This document shows, piece after piece, positions 1 through 10,588 of a stretch of DNA of 64,000 bases (its first letter is position 1; each line of letters begins with the position of its first letter). Below the pieces are notes generated by a model that saw nothing but the letters and a program-made list of their open reading frames with translations, was not told where the DNA came from and did not search any database. Source of the DNA: Poronia punctata (Eukaryota; Ascomycota; Sordariomycetes; Xylariales; Xylariaceae); the NCBI GenBank assembly GCA_022579005.1, contig MU401544.1, positions 79,770-143,769 on the forward strand. Direction: 5' to 3'. The position numbers and the translations under genes were made by a program.

Positions 1-773
1 GAAATATTTTTCATATCACGGTTGCAAGTTGGTAAGTAGGGTGGTAGTCCGCATTGCATTCGTCAAGATCAAGAGATATTTTATCCATGTAAGCTGATAT
101 GTAGATACATTCGCCTCGCCTCGACATGGGGAATGAGGAGGCAGGCCAAAAATATATTATCATGACAAGGAATGTTTTGCAAAAGTATCGCGACGCGTGG
201 TCAGCTGGACAGCTCCCATGTTCAACATTTGTAATTCTCTATATTCACAGATAACGGGGTGGAATTACCTACCTATATTGCGGCCGCCGCGTGAGTTGTA
301 CGTGGGACCATGGGAGGATGTCGATGTTCTAGATTCATTCATATGCGGCATGGTTCGATAAAGTGCAGCCAACAGATTACAGGGCGGCGTAGCGACGTTC
401 ATCGAATGTTTGATTCACCTAAACCCAAGAACGACGCCGAAAAAAGAATATACGATGTTATCAAACGTGGCTAACCGACCATTGATACTACGGTCTGGGA
501 TCTTGCGCCCATCTGCCCAAGGTATACATGAAGAGTTTTGATGCATACGAGACCAGTGTGTACCTATAAGTTACCAACCCGTCCTTTTACCTTTACCTAT
601 TCCCTTTTCTTTCAAACGGCCGATAAAAGACCAAACCACCAATACTATTTATTCAGCTTTTGTGTGCTCTTGAATTCCTACCAAGCCTTCAACCTCAAAC
701 CTCCAACCTCACCACCAGATAAATCCCCCCCCAAAAAAAACCTCATCACCAGACATCATCAAAAAGTCCCACC
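1..773. other. Intergenic, no gene seen; promoter side of the first secreted-protein gene
   Basis: I see no convincing coding exon here. The last ~200 bases are CT/CA-rich with a C-run followed by an A-run just before the start codon at 774. This is typical of a fungal core promoter and 5' leader. A short open frame at 538-777 is low-complexity and unsupported. Confidence 0.6.
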
Positions 774-1331
774 ATGATTTCCAAACTCCTCCCCCTCCTC
801 CCTCTACTCACCAACATGGCGGCCCTCGCAGCCCCAGCCCCAACCACCAACAACAACAACCCCCGCGCCCCCCAAATATGCTACGAGACCGAAACCCCCT
901 CCCTAAACTGCTACACCAGCCCGGACAACATCCCCCAAGACGTCACCGTCTCCGACGTGCGATTCATAGCGTCCTACCTCCGGTCCTACGGCGCACAAGT
1001 CCGTACAGGAAGAATATTCTCCATGGCGGCGACCGACGCGCCCGACTGCGGAGAATGGCTCCTGTACGCGCACGGGACGGCGCAGGCGTTCGCCAAACAC
1101 GTCGATAACACAGTCGATTCGGCCGTGCTCTTTGCCGATATCGCCACCACGATCGATGGGGGAGTTAATGGGAATGGTAATAGTACGGGTCTGCTTGGTT
1201 GTGGGACGGATGGGGGGTCTCTGGGTGTCGTTGTTGATTCTACGAATCCGACGTATAGTGGATCGACGTACCCGGCTGGATTCGTTACCGAGGGGATTAT
1301 TGTCAAGATTGTGGCTGCTTCGGGGGTGTAA
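774..1331 (+). CDS. Small secreted protein, unknown function
   Basis: Single-exon frame of 185 residues. Residues 1-20 look like a signal peptide (start MISKLLPLLPLLT, then an Ala-rich stretch and APAP), followed by a short Thr/Asn-rich linker and a PRAP stretch that could be a pro-region. The mature part has four cysteines (in QICYE, LNCYT, PDCGE and LGCGT), so two disulfides are possible, and one NxS/T site (NGNST). I recognise no catalytic motif. Codon use is C-rich in the third position in the first half, and the ATG context is good (CACCATGA). It is probably a conserved or orphan secreted protein of a mould. The reading frame is well supported, the function is not. Confidence 0.75.
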   Translation: MISKLLPLLPLLTNMAALAAPAPTTNNNNPRAPQICYETETPSLNCYTSPDNIPQDVTVSDVRFIASYLRSYGAQVRTGRIFSMAATDAPDCGEWLLYAHGTAQAFAKHVDNTVDSAVLFADIATTIDGGVNGNGNSTGLLGCGTDGGSLGVVVDSTNPTYSGSTYPAGFVTEGIIVKIVAASGV

Positions 1332-1334
1332 AAT

Positions 1335-1363
1335 ACCTAACCTAACCTAACCTAACCTAACCT
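1335..1363 (+). repeat. (ACCTA)n short tandem repeat, five copies
   Basis: Pentanucleotide tract starting four bases after the stop codon of the upstream gene, inside its likely 3' UTR. It resembles telomeric repeats only superficially (pentamer, not TTAGGG). Confidence 0.9.
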
Positions 1364-1413
1364 TCCCGGGGGTGTTGGAGACTAGATTTAGAAGTTTGTT
1401 TGGAAAATGAAGT

Positions 1414-1434
1414 GATAGATAGATAGATAGATAG
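1414..1434 (+). repeat. (GATA)n microsatellite
   Basis: About five tandem GATA units in the 3' flank of the first secreted-protein gene. Confidence 0.9.
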
Positions 1435-3190
1435 GGCTTGGGGACAAAAGATACGGTACTGTACTCGCTCCACCAATTGCAGATGATTGCTTACTTAAAG
1501 TACTTACCTACTTAGACTGAAAATAGTATAAGACCCTATAAACCTTGTTCCTTTACTCTACTCTACCTACTTATTGCCGTCCCTAAGATAGACGTTAAAA
1601 TTCTACTACTACTTATTGCCGTCTTCTCCAAACTGCGACTACTCTTGTAAGTATAATCTATAACAAGGGGGTGGATCCCATAGCTATTACAACCAATTAC
1701 CTAACCCACCCCACCCCCCCTAACCTAGAGGCTAGTTAGTTAGACCTAGGTACTTACTTATATGTCAACCCCGGACTTGAGCAACGGCTCGTTAACGCGG
1801 GTTATGTTTCCCGTCCCGTCCCGCCCAGGGGTCGTGACTCGTGAGTTCTAGTAAGGATATTATTATAATAAACAAATTACATAGCGCGCCCCTTTTCAAC
1901 ATTCTACTTCACTTTAACTTGAGAAGTTATTTATTACTACTAAGCCTTACCGGTAGCCTACTTTATTTATTATACGTAACCAAGTACTTAGGTTAGGTCC
2001 TAACCTAGATGATTGAATTGAATTGACTTGACTTGGTGTGATCCGAAGGACGTTCGTTGGTTCTGTACAAGTAATTAGCTTAGTCCCTATTACATATACA
2101 TACCCCTACAGTATACTGTCTGTCTACACTATTTTACATAATCTAGAACCTTTGATTTAGAACCAACTGCAGCCCTTTTGCTAAGCGAGGCTCGACGTAG
2201 ATATGATCATATGAATCCCGTGTTAGAATCCTTCGAGAACACGGCCTTAACCGGGAAATTCCAGATTCTACATGGTTCAGCTTGTTAGATAATCCTTCCC
2301 TGCGAGTAGGGGGTCCTCTGACTCTACTCTCCAACAGACTCCAAAACCCCGCTAAAGAACAACAACTCCATCTCGGTCATGCAGGGACATTTAGGAAATA
2401 CTACGTAGAACCCTGGTGTTCGGTGTTACCTTGAGGCTTACGGTATTTAGCCAAGGCGTAATGTTTTACACACTATACTGATGATGCCCGCTATAGAGAT
2501 TATTCTGACCAACAACCAACAACTGCGCCACCAACTTGCCTACTAAACCCCCAATGTAAACCTCGTCACATCACCTTTGTCCGGGATAGGAAAGCTCACC
2601 GTCGTTGCCGCCTACCTACAGTTAATCTTTATCACGAGCGTCATCCTTCTGTCTTACCGTATCTGACTCTCAAGCTATTCATCTCGCCTATTCCAGCCCA
2701 GCGGTGAGAACATCCCCAATGTTGGTTCATAGATTTGATTCTTGGCACGGGATCCGGAGATACATCATATCAAATCATGTCCTCGGGTGTTTTATCCCAA
2801 TATACCTTACGGATGCGTATCCCGAAAGTTCACGCTTATCAAGCATCATATTTCAAAATCTAGGCCTCGTATGACCTGTAAGACATGAACGGCGTATTCT
2901 TGCCGAGTATGCCACCAGCTTTTCACAACCAACGGTCCTTCCTTGGGGAGACCATGACACATACATGGCTGGGCTCGGGTCCGGCGGGATGAGTTGTCGG
3001 CGTGCCCTCGTGTGTGTCTCGAGCTGGCTGACGGGCGCGTTTTTTAACACGGCGACCTAGACTCCTCACAAGCAGCTCTACGTAGCTACACTATCATCGT
3101 TGTTTTCCCTTCCTGTCACCGTGGATTTTTGACTTCACCACTGGACCTTCTCGCGCAGCCACTTATGTGCTTGCTCATGCTTTTACCAAG

Positions 3191-4440
3191 ATGACGAGAA
3201 TCTCTTCTTTTTTGGGGCTGATTGCCATCGTCCTTAGCATCGTGCCTGGCATCTCGGCCGTAGACATCCCCGATATCTTTACGCTTCACCCCGGGAATAA
3301 CGATGGGGGCTGCGGTGCACGAGACGCTATCTTGGACCTATGGCTCAGCGAGGGCATCGACAGTCTTTATACCGCCATAGTTGCCATTGACGATTACCGC
3401 AACGACATCCGGGTTCGTAGGTCCATGTCGGTAATCTTTGGCATAAGAAACAATGCGCGAGCCAACACAGGCCCAGGCACTCCAGTTGGCCTGGTCAGAC
3501 GTAAGGGCTACCCAGCAGGATATGCCTATCCTTTCAATTCTTCCTTTGTCCTGGCCGTTTTTCCCACCCGTGATTATGACTAACGTTGTGGCCAGAGTAC
3601 CTGCAATACATCTTGAACTTCTTCAACAACGAAAACAACCAGTACGTCAAGAACGAGTATTGGCTATTCTGCGACAGCACGTTCCTGTCCCTGCACGAGC
3701 CCTCCTCCCCGGCGCTCGACTTCCGAAACAACGTAATCCACGACCAGAATGGCGACCCCGTGCCCATCTCGGCCGTGCCCTTGTACGCCCAGCGCCTGGC
3801 CGATGATCCGAACAACGAGCCGTGGTGGGCAGGCGAGATAACGGACCTCTACGCCTACTACTTCACCGTGAACGATTTTGGCGGCAACTACTGCCAGACC
3901 GACGAACTCGGCGTCACTGCACGGTCCGAGTTCCTGGTGCGAAATGCCGCCGGCAACGCAGTACCTCGGGATCCCGACGTGGCAAGCGTCATCATCTGCC
4001 CCTACGCCTTCGACTCCAACCATCGACCGGACAACTACGGAGACGCCAACAATCTCATCCGGGATGGCACGAACCTGGCCGACGCGGTGCCCAAGAGCGC
4101 GACGCTCCTGCACGAGATGTTCCATGCTATCGGGAGAAGCGACTTCCTTGGAGGCAGCGCTGAAACATGTGCGTACCCCATTAACCTATATAGTAGGCCT
4201 ACTATATAGCACCTCGACTTGACTAACTCGTGTCCGATAGACGATATTGCCAGTTGCCTGAACCTTGCCAACAGCAACAGCGGGTCAGCACGGCAAAACC
4301 CCGAGAGCTACGTCTTCTTTGTCGCCCACATGTTTCACCTGTTTGGGACGGCAAATGGTGAACCTTGGGACATCCAAACGAACTGGGATTTTCGTCTGCA
4401 GGGTACCGGCCAGAACCGCATTTTCGGAGCTTTCCGCTAG
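3191..4440 (+). CDS. Secreted HExxH zinc metalloprotease-like protein
   Basis: Three exons: 3191-3500, 3596-4168 and 4241-4440, giving 360 residues. The introns are 95 and 72 nt (donors GTAAGG and GTGCGT, acceptors CCAG and ATAG, both with a CTAAC branch site) and the frame is kept at both junctions. Residues 1-23 form a signal peptide (MTRISSFLGLIAIVLSI...). The zinc motif HEMFH lies at 276-280 in LLHEMFHAIG. A following TYD, 14-16 residues on, could supply the third ligand as in aspzincin (M35-like) proteases, and NPESYVFF further on resembles the conserved NxxxYxxF element of that clan. It is likely an extracellular peptidase, but the substrate is unknown. An upstream in-frame codon exists; I chose the ATG directly before the signal peptide. 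The second intron contains a 24-bp perfect palindrome. Confidence 0.8.
4186..4209. repeat. 24-bp perfect palindrome inside an intron
   Basis: Two 12-base arms, CTATATAGTAGG and its exact reverse complement, abut with no spacer. It sits in the middle of the 72-nt second intron of the metalloprotease gene, between the donor (4169) and the CTAAC branch region. Confidence 0.95.
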
Positions 4441-4711
4441 CTTAGGGACAGCTCGAAGCCTTGAACGAGTGAGCGAGTAGTGTCTGATAGGCGTGTCGAA
4501 GCACAATTGGTTAGAACGCAAGGTATGCATCGTGGTATACCTTACTGGGGTTTACGGTAGAGCCTGGGATTAGTTATGTAGTTAGCCAGCCAGACTCGAG
4601 ATACAAAGTCAAACGCGTCATGCGCCGCATATACCTTTTGTTTCTCATTCATTTCTCCCGTGTTTATCTCTCACGTACCCAACTCTTGCATAAGCTCATC
4701 CTCCTCCTGCT

Positions 4712-5635
4712 CTACAGGGGTTCGAAGCGGGGGATTTCCCGAATATCCCAACGCTCCTGTTTCCAAGCCGTAACTGGAGGCATTGTTTTGGCAGCTGATT
4801 CCTCCCACGACGCCTTGGCCTGTGCATCTTTCGCCAACGCCTCCTCGAGCTCCGGCGTGACGTCCATCCGGCTCGGCCAGAGGCGGAATTCGCAGAGAAT
4901 CGTCCGGCCTTTTGCCTTTCCCCCCTCGGCATTCACGAAATTGTCTCTCACCCACCCGTCCTCACCAATTACCGAGAACCAGACGGTATAGTGCTGCCAT
5001 GCGAAATTCCTATGCAGTCTGATTGACTCGGACCCGCGCGGGAAGAAGCGGAAGGCTTCCGTCACTTTGTCGTGCCACGACCGCTCTGTGGCCTCGTCGG
5101 CGGCCGGCATCGAGAAGGCGGTCAAAGTCACGCGGCCCTCGACGTTCGCCGTAGGAGATTCCTTGACGTGTTTCAAGGCGAGGAATCGCGATGATGATGA
5201 TGATGATAACAATGACGATGCATCGTCCAAAGTCAAACGTCTGAGCGCGGACCCTGGCTCGATGGAGACTCGGGCCGGGTTGTGCTCGTGGAGGTTCTGC
5301 AGAAACTCAACACAAGCATGGGATGACTGGAAGTTCTTCAAGTCCTCAAGTGTCGTCCAGACTGTTGGTAGCGTCGAGTCAGTACAAACAAAAATGAATC
5401 GGTCTAGTTGCGAACGTTGACACCAACCGATAATGTAAACAGCCTGCTCCGGGTCCTCGACCATTCTTCCGAGCGAGATTCTTCCCAAACCCTCCACACT
5501 CGCAAGTGGTCCGACGTGGACATCCTCGTCGTCGACAGACCATGTCGGCCACTCCTGGTCACGGGGTAAATGAAACCTTGTCCATGTTGTTATGCCTTTT
5601 CCCAGCTGTCTGGCCGATTGCTTAGCGCGAGCCAT
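4712..5635 (-). CDS. Conserved hypothetical protein, possible duplicated alpha/beta-barrel (ABM-like)
   Basis: Intronless frame of 307 residues starting MARAKQSARQLGKG. It has no signal peptide or membrane segment, so it is probably cytosolic. Two stretches (around residues 65-115 and 165-230) each look like a beta-strand-rich segment followed by a helix with aromatic and Phe residues (e.g. LKNFQSSHACVEFLQNL). This recalls the dimeric alpha/beta-barrel (ABM/EthD-like) proteins of moulds, which often occur as tandem halves. A serine run (SSLLSSSSSS) separates the halves and arises from a GAT/CAT-rich stretch. The assignment is inference from pattern only. The gene converges on the metalloprotease gene, with 271 bp between stop codons. 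Confidence 0.7.
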   Translation of the reverse strand: MARAKQSARQLGKGITTWTRFHLPRDQEWPTWSVDDEDVHVGPLASVEGLGRISLGRMVEDPEQAVYIIGWCQRSQLDRFIFVCTDSTLPTVWTTLEDLKNFQSSHACVEFLQNLHEHNPARVSIEPGSALRRLTLDDASSLLSSSSSSRFLALKHVKESPTANVEGRVTLTAFSMPAADEATERSWHDKVTEAFRFFPRGSESIRLHRNFAWQHYTVWFSVIGEDGWVRDNFVNAEGGKAKGRTILCEFRLWPSRMDVTPELEEALAKDAQAKASWEESAAKTMPPVTAWKQERWDIREIPRFEPL

Positions 5636-6792
5636 GATTTAAAAAGTACGATATCTATCGTCGAGTTGAGATGAGAGAAAATTACAGAACATGTCCCTCT
5701 TCATAGATTCATGTCCGTGAAGCGATTAAAGTAAAATGATAAGCTTGCAGGTCGGGGAATTGAATGTATTGGATTAGATTGGGGTATATAATGTACTCGT
5801 AGAAGAGAAGGGGAAGCTCTAGATTACCATACACACAGGGGAGTCGGGACCTATATAGATACGGTATGGGGTGCACCTCCCCTACCAGTACTCGTAGTAC
5901 CTGCCATCAATCACACTGCATGTTGCAAGGGGGCAACCTAAAACCTAGAAAATTGTTACTCGCACAACTTGGCTCTACATCATATAGGTATATGCCCACC
6001 TATATGCTAGTAGCATATTCTGCGGTTTTATGCAGTAGCATCTGAAGTCCGGTTTTACTAATCAAGACTCTACCTTAGGTACTTTAGATATTATTTTGTA
6101 GTATATTCATGCATATATACAGATAGATCAAAAAGAGACCTTTTCGTCACGTTATATCATGTTTCATGTCTTACAAAGTCGGCCATCCACAGCCACCTCC
6201 AAAGCCTATGGTGGTTTGAAAGGGTCGTACCTCAATTTATACCCCGTCGGTTCGGAGGGTCGTGACTACAACCCTAACCCTACTAACCCTACAAAAAGCA
6301 CGGCCTGGGCGCAGATAAAAGTCATTAGCTATGCCAGTCTAGGTATCAGTCTAACCTTCCAAACCCACCATAGCAAGCTGCTAATAGAAATGAGTAACAA
6401 TGGTACAAGTGGTATAAGTAATCGCAGTGATTGCTTCGCAGCAGAGAAACAATACATTCCAACTAACCTACTTAAGTACCTAGTAGCCACGGCCCCTTTC
6501 CTATCCCCTTCGTAATGCCCTTGCCTCGTCTTGTCTTGCCTTGCCTTGCCTTGCTTATACTTGTATTATCCAGTTCCTTCTAACCATTGCTACATATATC
6601 TCAGACCTCTTGCTATATCCAGCTATCCGCGGTCCATCCCAAGCTCCTCATGGGGATATAATTACAGCTTCGCCGATAGTCCAGTCGTATTGTATACCCA
6701 TATGAACCAACTGCAGCCTGTTCACCTTTGATCCAAGTGCTTAAGTATGTCATAATCATCACAACAGAAATCCCAAACCAAACGCAACAGAA
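5636..6792. other. Intergenic, no gene seen
   Basis: AT-rich DNA between the start of the hypothetical protein gene and the stop of the GH76 gene (same strand). It contains the word TACTCGTA twice (near 5796 and 5888) and CTTGCCTTGCC-type runs near 6540. Open frames at 6159-6515 and 6531-6731 are low-complexity and lack splice-supported extension. Confidence 0.55.
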
Positions 6793-8378
6793 TCACGAAC
6801 TTCCCGAGGCCACGGTATCCCATTTGCTGCTGCCCATCCATGCAAAAGCCGCGCCGGCCGATAGTATAACCACAACCGTGATAATCCCGGCACCCGCGCG
6901 GTCGGCTGCTGTGATTGACGGTAAGTTGTTCCCGATCGTTCCGCTGCCTATACCGGCATTCGGGTCGCCAATGCTGGTGCCTCCGTCCTCGCTGGTCACC
7001 GGATCTCCGGCATTGTCGATTAGAAGCGACGAGACTGCCGCCAAGACGTTCATAGTCTGCCCGGCACCGACACTTCCGGTGAACTGTCCACTCTCCCATT
7101 GGAAACCACACGTTCGACCCTCATTACCGCCCGTACATTGTTTGACGGCGGCTTGAGCCGATCTTGTCAAGACTGGCAGAATCCTTGCGGCGGTGAAAGG
7201 GGCGATTTGGGTCGTGGTAGCCATCCATCGATGAAGGTACCCCTTGAAACTCAACATGTCCGCCGTGCATGTCATCCCTTCTTCACACGACGCCTCATAC
7301 GCGATATCGTTGGGGAAGAAAATTTTCAGAGTCGCCTCTACTAGACCGTTTATGCGCCCTTCCCATTTGGTGTCTTGCGTCTATAGTATGACCCTTGTCA
7401 GCCCCCCTCGTCAGGTTTCGGATTACATGAGTACTTACAAAGTTGTACATATACGCAGCCCCTAACAGGAAGACAGCATTATTGTACGAAAACTGCGCGC
7501 GGTTGATATCGGTGCAGTTCGTCCCCACATGAGCACCGTCGTAGATATTGTAGTCTTCATCAAGGAACCCGACATCTACGACCCAATCCCATGTTTTCTC
7601 GGCCCATTCGGCGTACGTATGATTGTTGGTATACCGCGCAAGACGGGCCCCGATATTGAAAAAGACGCCATTCGCGATACCTTTTTCCCGTTAACAAACC
7701 ACCTCGACCCCATTAGGGGCTGCAATAATCCCTTACTGTTTTTATAATCGTATCCGTTGTTCGCTAGTGGGATCTGCCATCGTAGGCCTCCGCCGCACGC
7801 ATCGTCGTGTCTGTCGGGATCTGCCTGCGTGTTCCAAACAGCCTGGGCCAGCGCCAGCCACTGCGGTTCGTCGGAGGGGGGATTCGGGAAGTTCTCTTCG
7901 GCGGCCAGCATGGCGGACATGGCCCAAAAGCCCTGGTCGTCGTTCCCTAACGAGGCCGTAACATTCGGCGGCATGTAGTTACGATTCGGTCCCACCTGGA
8001 ATAACATCCCCTGAGTGACAACGTCGTTGTAAGTGCCATCGCCCGTCAGGTGCCAGTAGTCGATCATGGTCCCCCATAACGCACCACCTTCCCACCAGTA
8101 GTAGTCGCCTGCTGGTGGCGGTCCCGGTAAGATGCCTGGTGTCTGCCCAGACTCGTTTCCGTGGTAATATGACATGAGATCATACGCTAGCGTTTTCGAG
8201 GCGGCGAGTATGTCCTCTACATAAAAGGGGGCAAATGAATCAGAAACTTGGCTATCTCGAGACATGGCTGGGAGGTGTGTAGATAAAGCATAATTCCCGT
8301 ACCATTACTGTCGATGTTGTAATATTGGGCCGATACCAAACCCACCGACAGAAGTAAAAGACGTGGTGTGGGTGCCAT
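6793..8378 (-). CDS. Glycoside hydrolase family 76 (Dfg5/Dcw1-type endo-1,6-alpha-mannanase/transglycosidase)
   Basis: Four exons (8303-8378, 7737-8216, 7439-7680 and 6793-7380) with introns of 86, 56 and 58 nt, giving 461 residues, the usual length. Residues 1-17 are a signal peptide ([17 protein letters not shown]). Family marks are [28 protein letters not shown], and the catalytic Asp pair D118-D119 in [13 protein letters not shown]; further on come [11 protein letters not shown] and the late [10 protein letters not shown]. Dfg5/Dcw1 proteins act on GPI-anchor mannose to attach proteins to cell-wall glucan. The C-terminus has a hydrophobic segment ([20 protein letters not shown]) followed by ~14 polar residues, which is more like a transmembrane anchor than a classical GPI signal. 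Family assignment is secure, exact role inferred. Confidence 0.93.
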
Positions 8379-10588
8379 GGTGACGCTGTGAAGCTATTTT
8401 GGTTTGCTTGGATGACAAGAACACATTCCCGGCCGACGGGACGGGGACGTCTGCGGGAACGCGCCGCGATAAGGCGTCCTCTTATGGTGTCGTCGAAACA
8501 ATGAAGCCGAAAGCGACGACGTACACGTATACACGGTATGAAGCGAACGTGATGCCTCCTTTAACCGTCTACCTATCCAGACCAGAGCAAAGTCGGGTAT
8601 GGATATGTAGAGGTATGTGTGAGGGGCCAAGACGAGGAAAGACTAGCCAATGCTTCCAATGATACGGAGGGGGAAAGCGCATGACGAGATAGAGGTAGGT
8701 AACATGTACGCAATCTTGGATGTGGCAGATGCATGGCGCTGTTTTCCGGTTTTCGGGTTACACTTGCACTGTATAGACATGAGCTGGATATTCCCGTCAT
8801 CTGAAGATGTTGTATGGCAACACGTTGTTCCATCTCAAAGGTATTGCCTATATTTGAGCTTTTCTGCAGTTTACCTTATATTCTATGCTTAACTTTTAAC
8901 CTTAATACTACCCCATAAACATCACTTACTTACAGAGACGCTACGAGTATGAAACAGAACTCGATCTACATTGTTCCCCCACATTGGCCTAGACTCCAGG
9001 AACGCTTTAAAACACTGTGGATCCACGGGAGCTTCTCTTGGAGTCTGATTGGATTTGCTAGACATTTTAGTGTTAGCCGGTTGTTACGAATCAAGTTAGC
9101 CAATAAGGCCAAAACAGAAAAGGCAAGGACAACCAAAAACAAGCTTTCCTGAGACATTGGATAAAACTTGGCAAAATAGGTATCTACCAACTGACAGGAA
9201 TAAAATCGCATGTCAATGTCGATGGGCAACAAGAGAAAAGAAACAGGATTAGGGTATCATTCTGGAGAGACAAGAAATGAGGCTTTACAAGATAATTAAG
9301 ATGTATGTCTGACGGAAACACCTCGTATCGCCTATAACACACAAATCTACGTCCTTGTCTCTTTTAAACAAGGGTCAACCTGAACCTACCCTGTCTTGCC
9401 TGTCACGCCTGTCAATGTTGGAAGAGAATCGCAACGAATTGAATTCCTCTCGGAAAAATGGCATGTGTCTCAATGTGCTACCCATACAAATTGGACGCGG
9501 AAAGAAGCACGTTTACCGGCCCGATAGTTGGGTATCAATACCGAGAGTGGTCATAAAACAGAGGAAATTTACCCGTAGAAGAACTTCATCTCCTCGACGG
9601 AATTGTCGGGGGAGCCAGGGAGTATGTATTCTACGGTGAATATTTTACTATGAGACAAATCTGGGTTACGCACAATATTGTTGGATTGAATCACAGCCTT
9701 CACAGGGCGAAATATCACCCTGAATCCCTTTCTTTTCTTTTATATTCCCGGGCATGGAAACTGCATATTCGGACAACTTCTACATATATATGACTTCCTA
9801 CATAGCGCAAAGTTTGCGTAGGGCTTAGTCTTCTTTACGGCCAGACACAAAGAGAATACGGAGTAGTCAAATACTCGGGCGCCGAAAATACTGGGCCATG
9901 GAAGGCTCCAAACAGTTACATTTCCGGTCTGACGGAGCCAGACAAAGTAAACCTATCGCCTCAGGAATAATCACATATAGACGGTAACAGGCATAACACC
10001 CGGGTGATGAGATAACTCCCAAACTTTTGTGGCATATTATGCGTTTCTTCTCATAAATTGAGGCTGTCATCATAATGCGCTAACGCTGGCTTTGGACTGT
10101 TCTTCACGCAGAGTAAAAACAACGTTTGACATCTCGAAGCCGACTGGTCTCGTTCCTCTGTAGATAGAATCGGGAGTATTTTAAGACTTTTGTTTCGGAA
10201 ACCCACTGCCATCTTCACAAGGGCTAGTGTGGTAAGGATCCTCTTGGCCGTCGCATAGTATTTTCAGCGCGATAGGGTCCCGTACTTGTCCACATTGATA
10301 CCATCCTATGCCCCAATTCTTAATATCTTCCCATTGGGAAATTTGACACGGCAGTAGTACGTGGGGCATCCCTGATGTCCTAGGTGAGAGGCTATGACCA
10401 TGCGTGCACGCCTATAGGTCTATACCGGCGGCGGTGTATTGCACTCCGGATACAGAATGGCGATGCAAGAACCTAACCTTGGCAGGTTCCCTTGGCAGGG
10501 GAGCACGAAACAATTCATATGAGAAATTTGTATCGATTTCTCGACGACCGATAGTTCCTTGCTCTTGTTCGAGCGAGAGTAATTTCGC
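8379..10588. other. Intergenic, no gene seen
   Basis: About 2.2 kb upstream of the GH76 gene and downstream of the Nop13-like gene. Several short frames exist. The most protein-like is at 8966-9232 on the minus strand, with a hydrophobic N-terminal half, but it has no recognisable domain or splice-extended continuation. I see no RNA gene or repeat. Confidence 0.5.

Larger units (their letters stand above)
1332..3190. other. Intergenic, AT-rich and low-complexity
   Basis: About 1.9 kb without a convincing gene. It carries a five-copy ACCTA tract right after the upstream stop, a GATA microsatellite, and many short TACTTACCTA-like words. Open frames near 2143-2334 and 2853-3050 (minus strand) show no protein-like composition. 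The last ~130 bases are the leader of the metalloprotease gene. Confidence 0.55.

Noticed and set aside
1335..1363. Telomere-like ACCTA repeat
   Set aside because: It is a five-copy pentamer inside a 3' flank with genes on both sides, so not a telomere.
3664..4125. Minus-strand 153-codon frame
   Set aside because: It is an antisense shadow of the metalloprotease exon 2.
6793..6870. GPI-anchor signal on the GH76 protein
   Set aside because: The hydrophobic segment is followed by a polar tail, so it does not end in the hydrophobic stretch a GPI signal needs; a transmembrane anchor fits better.
8966..9232. Minus-strand 88-codon frame with a hydrophobic start, possibly a P450-like anchor
   Set aside because: There is no proline-rich hinge or any downstream P450 motif in any frame, and no splice-supported extension.
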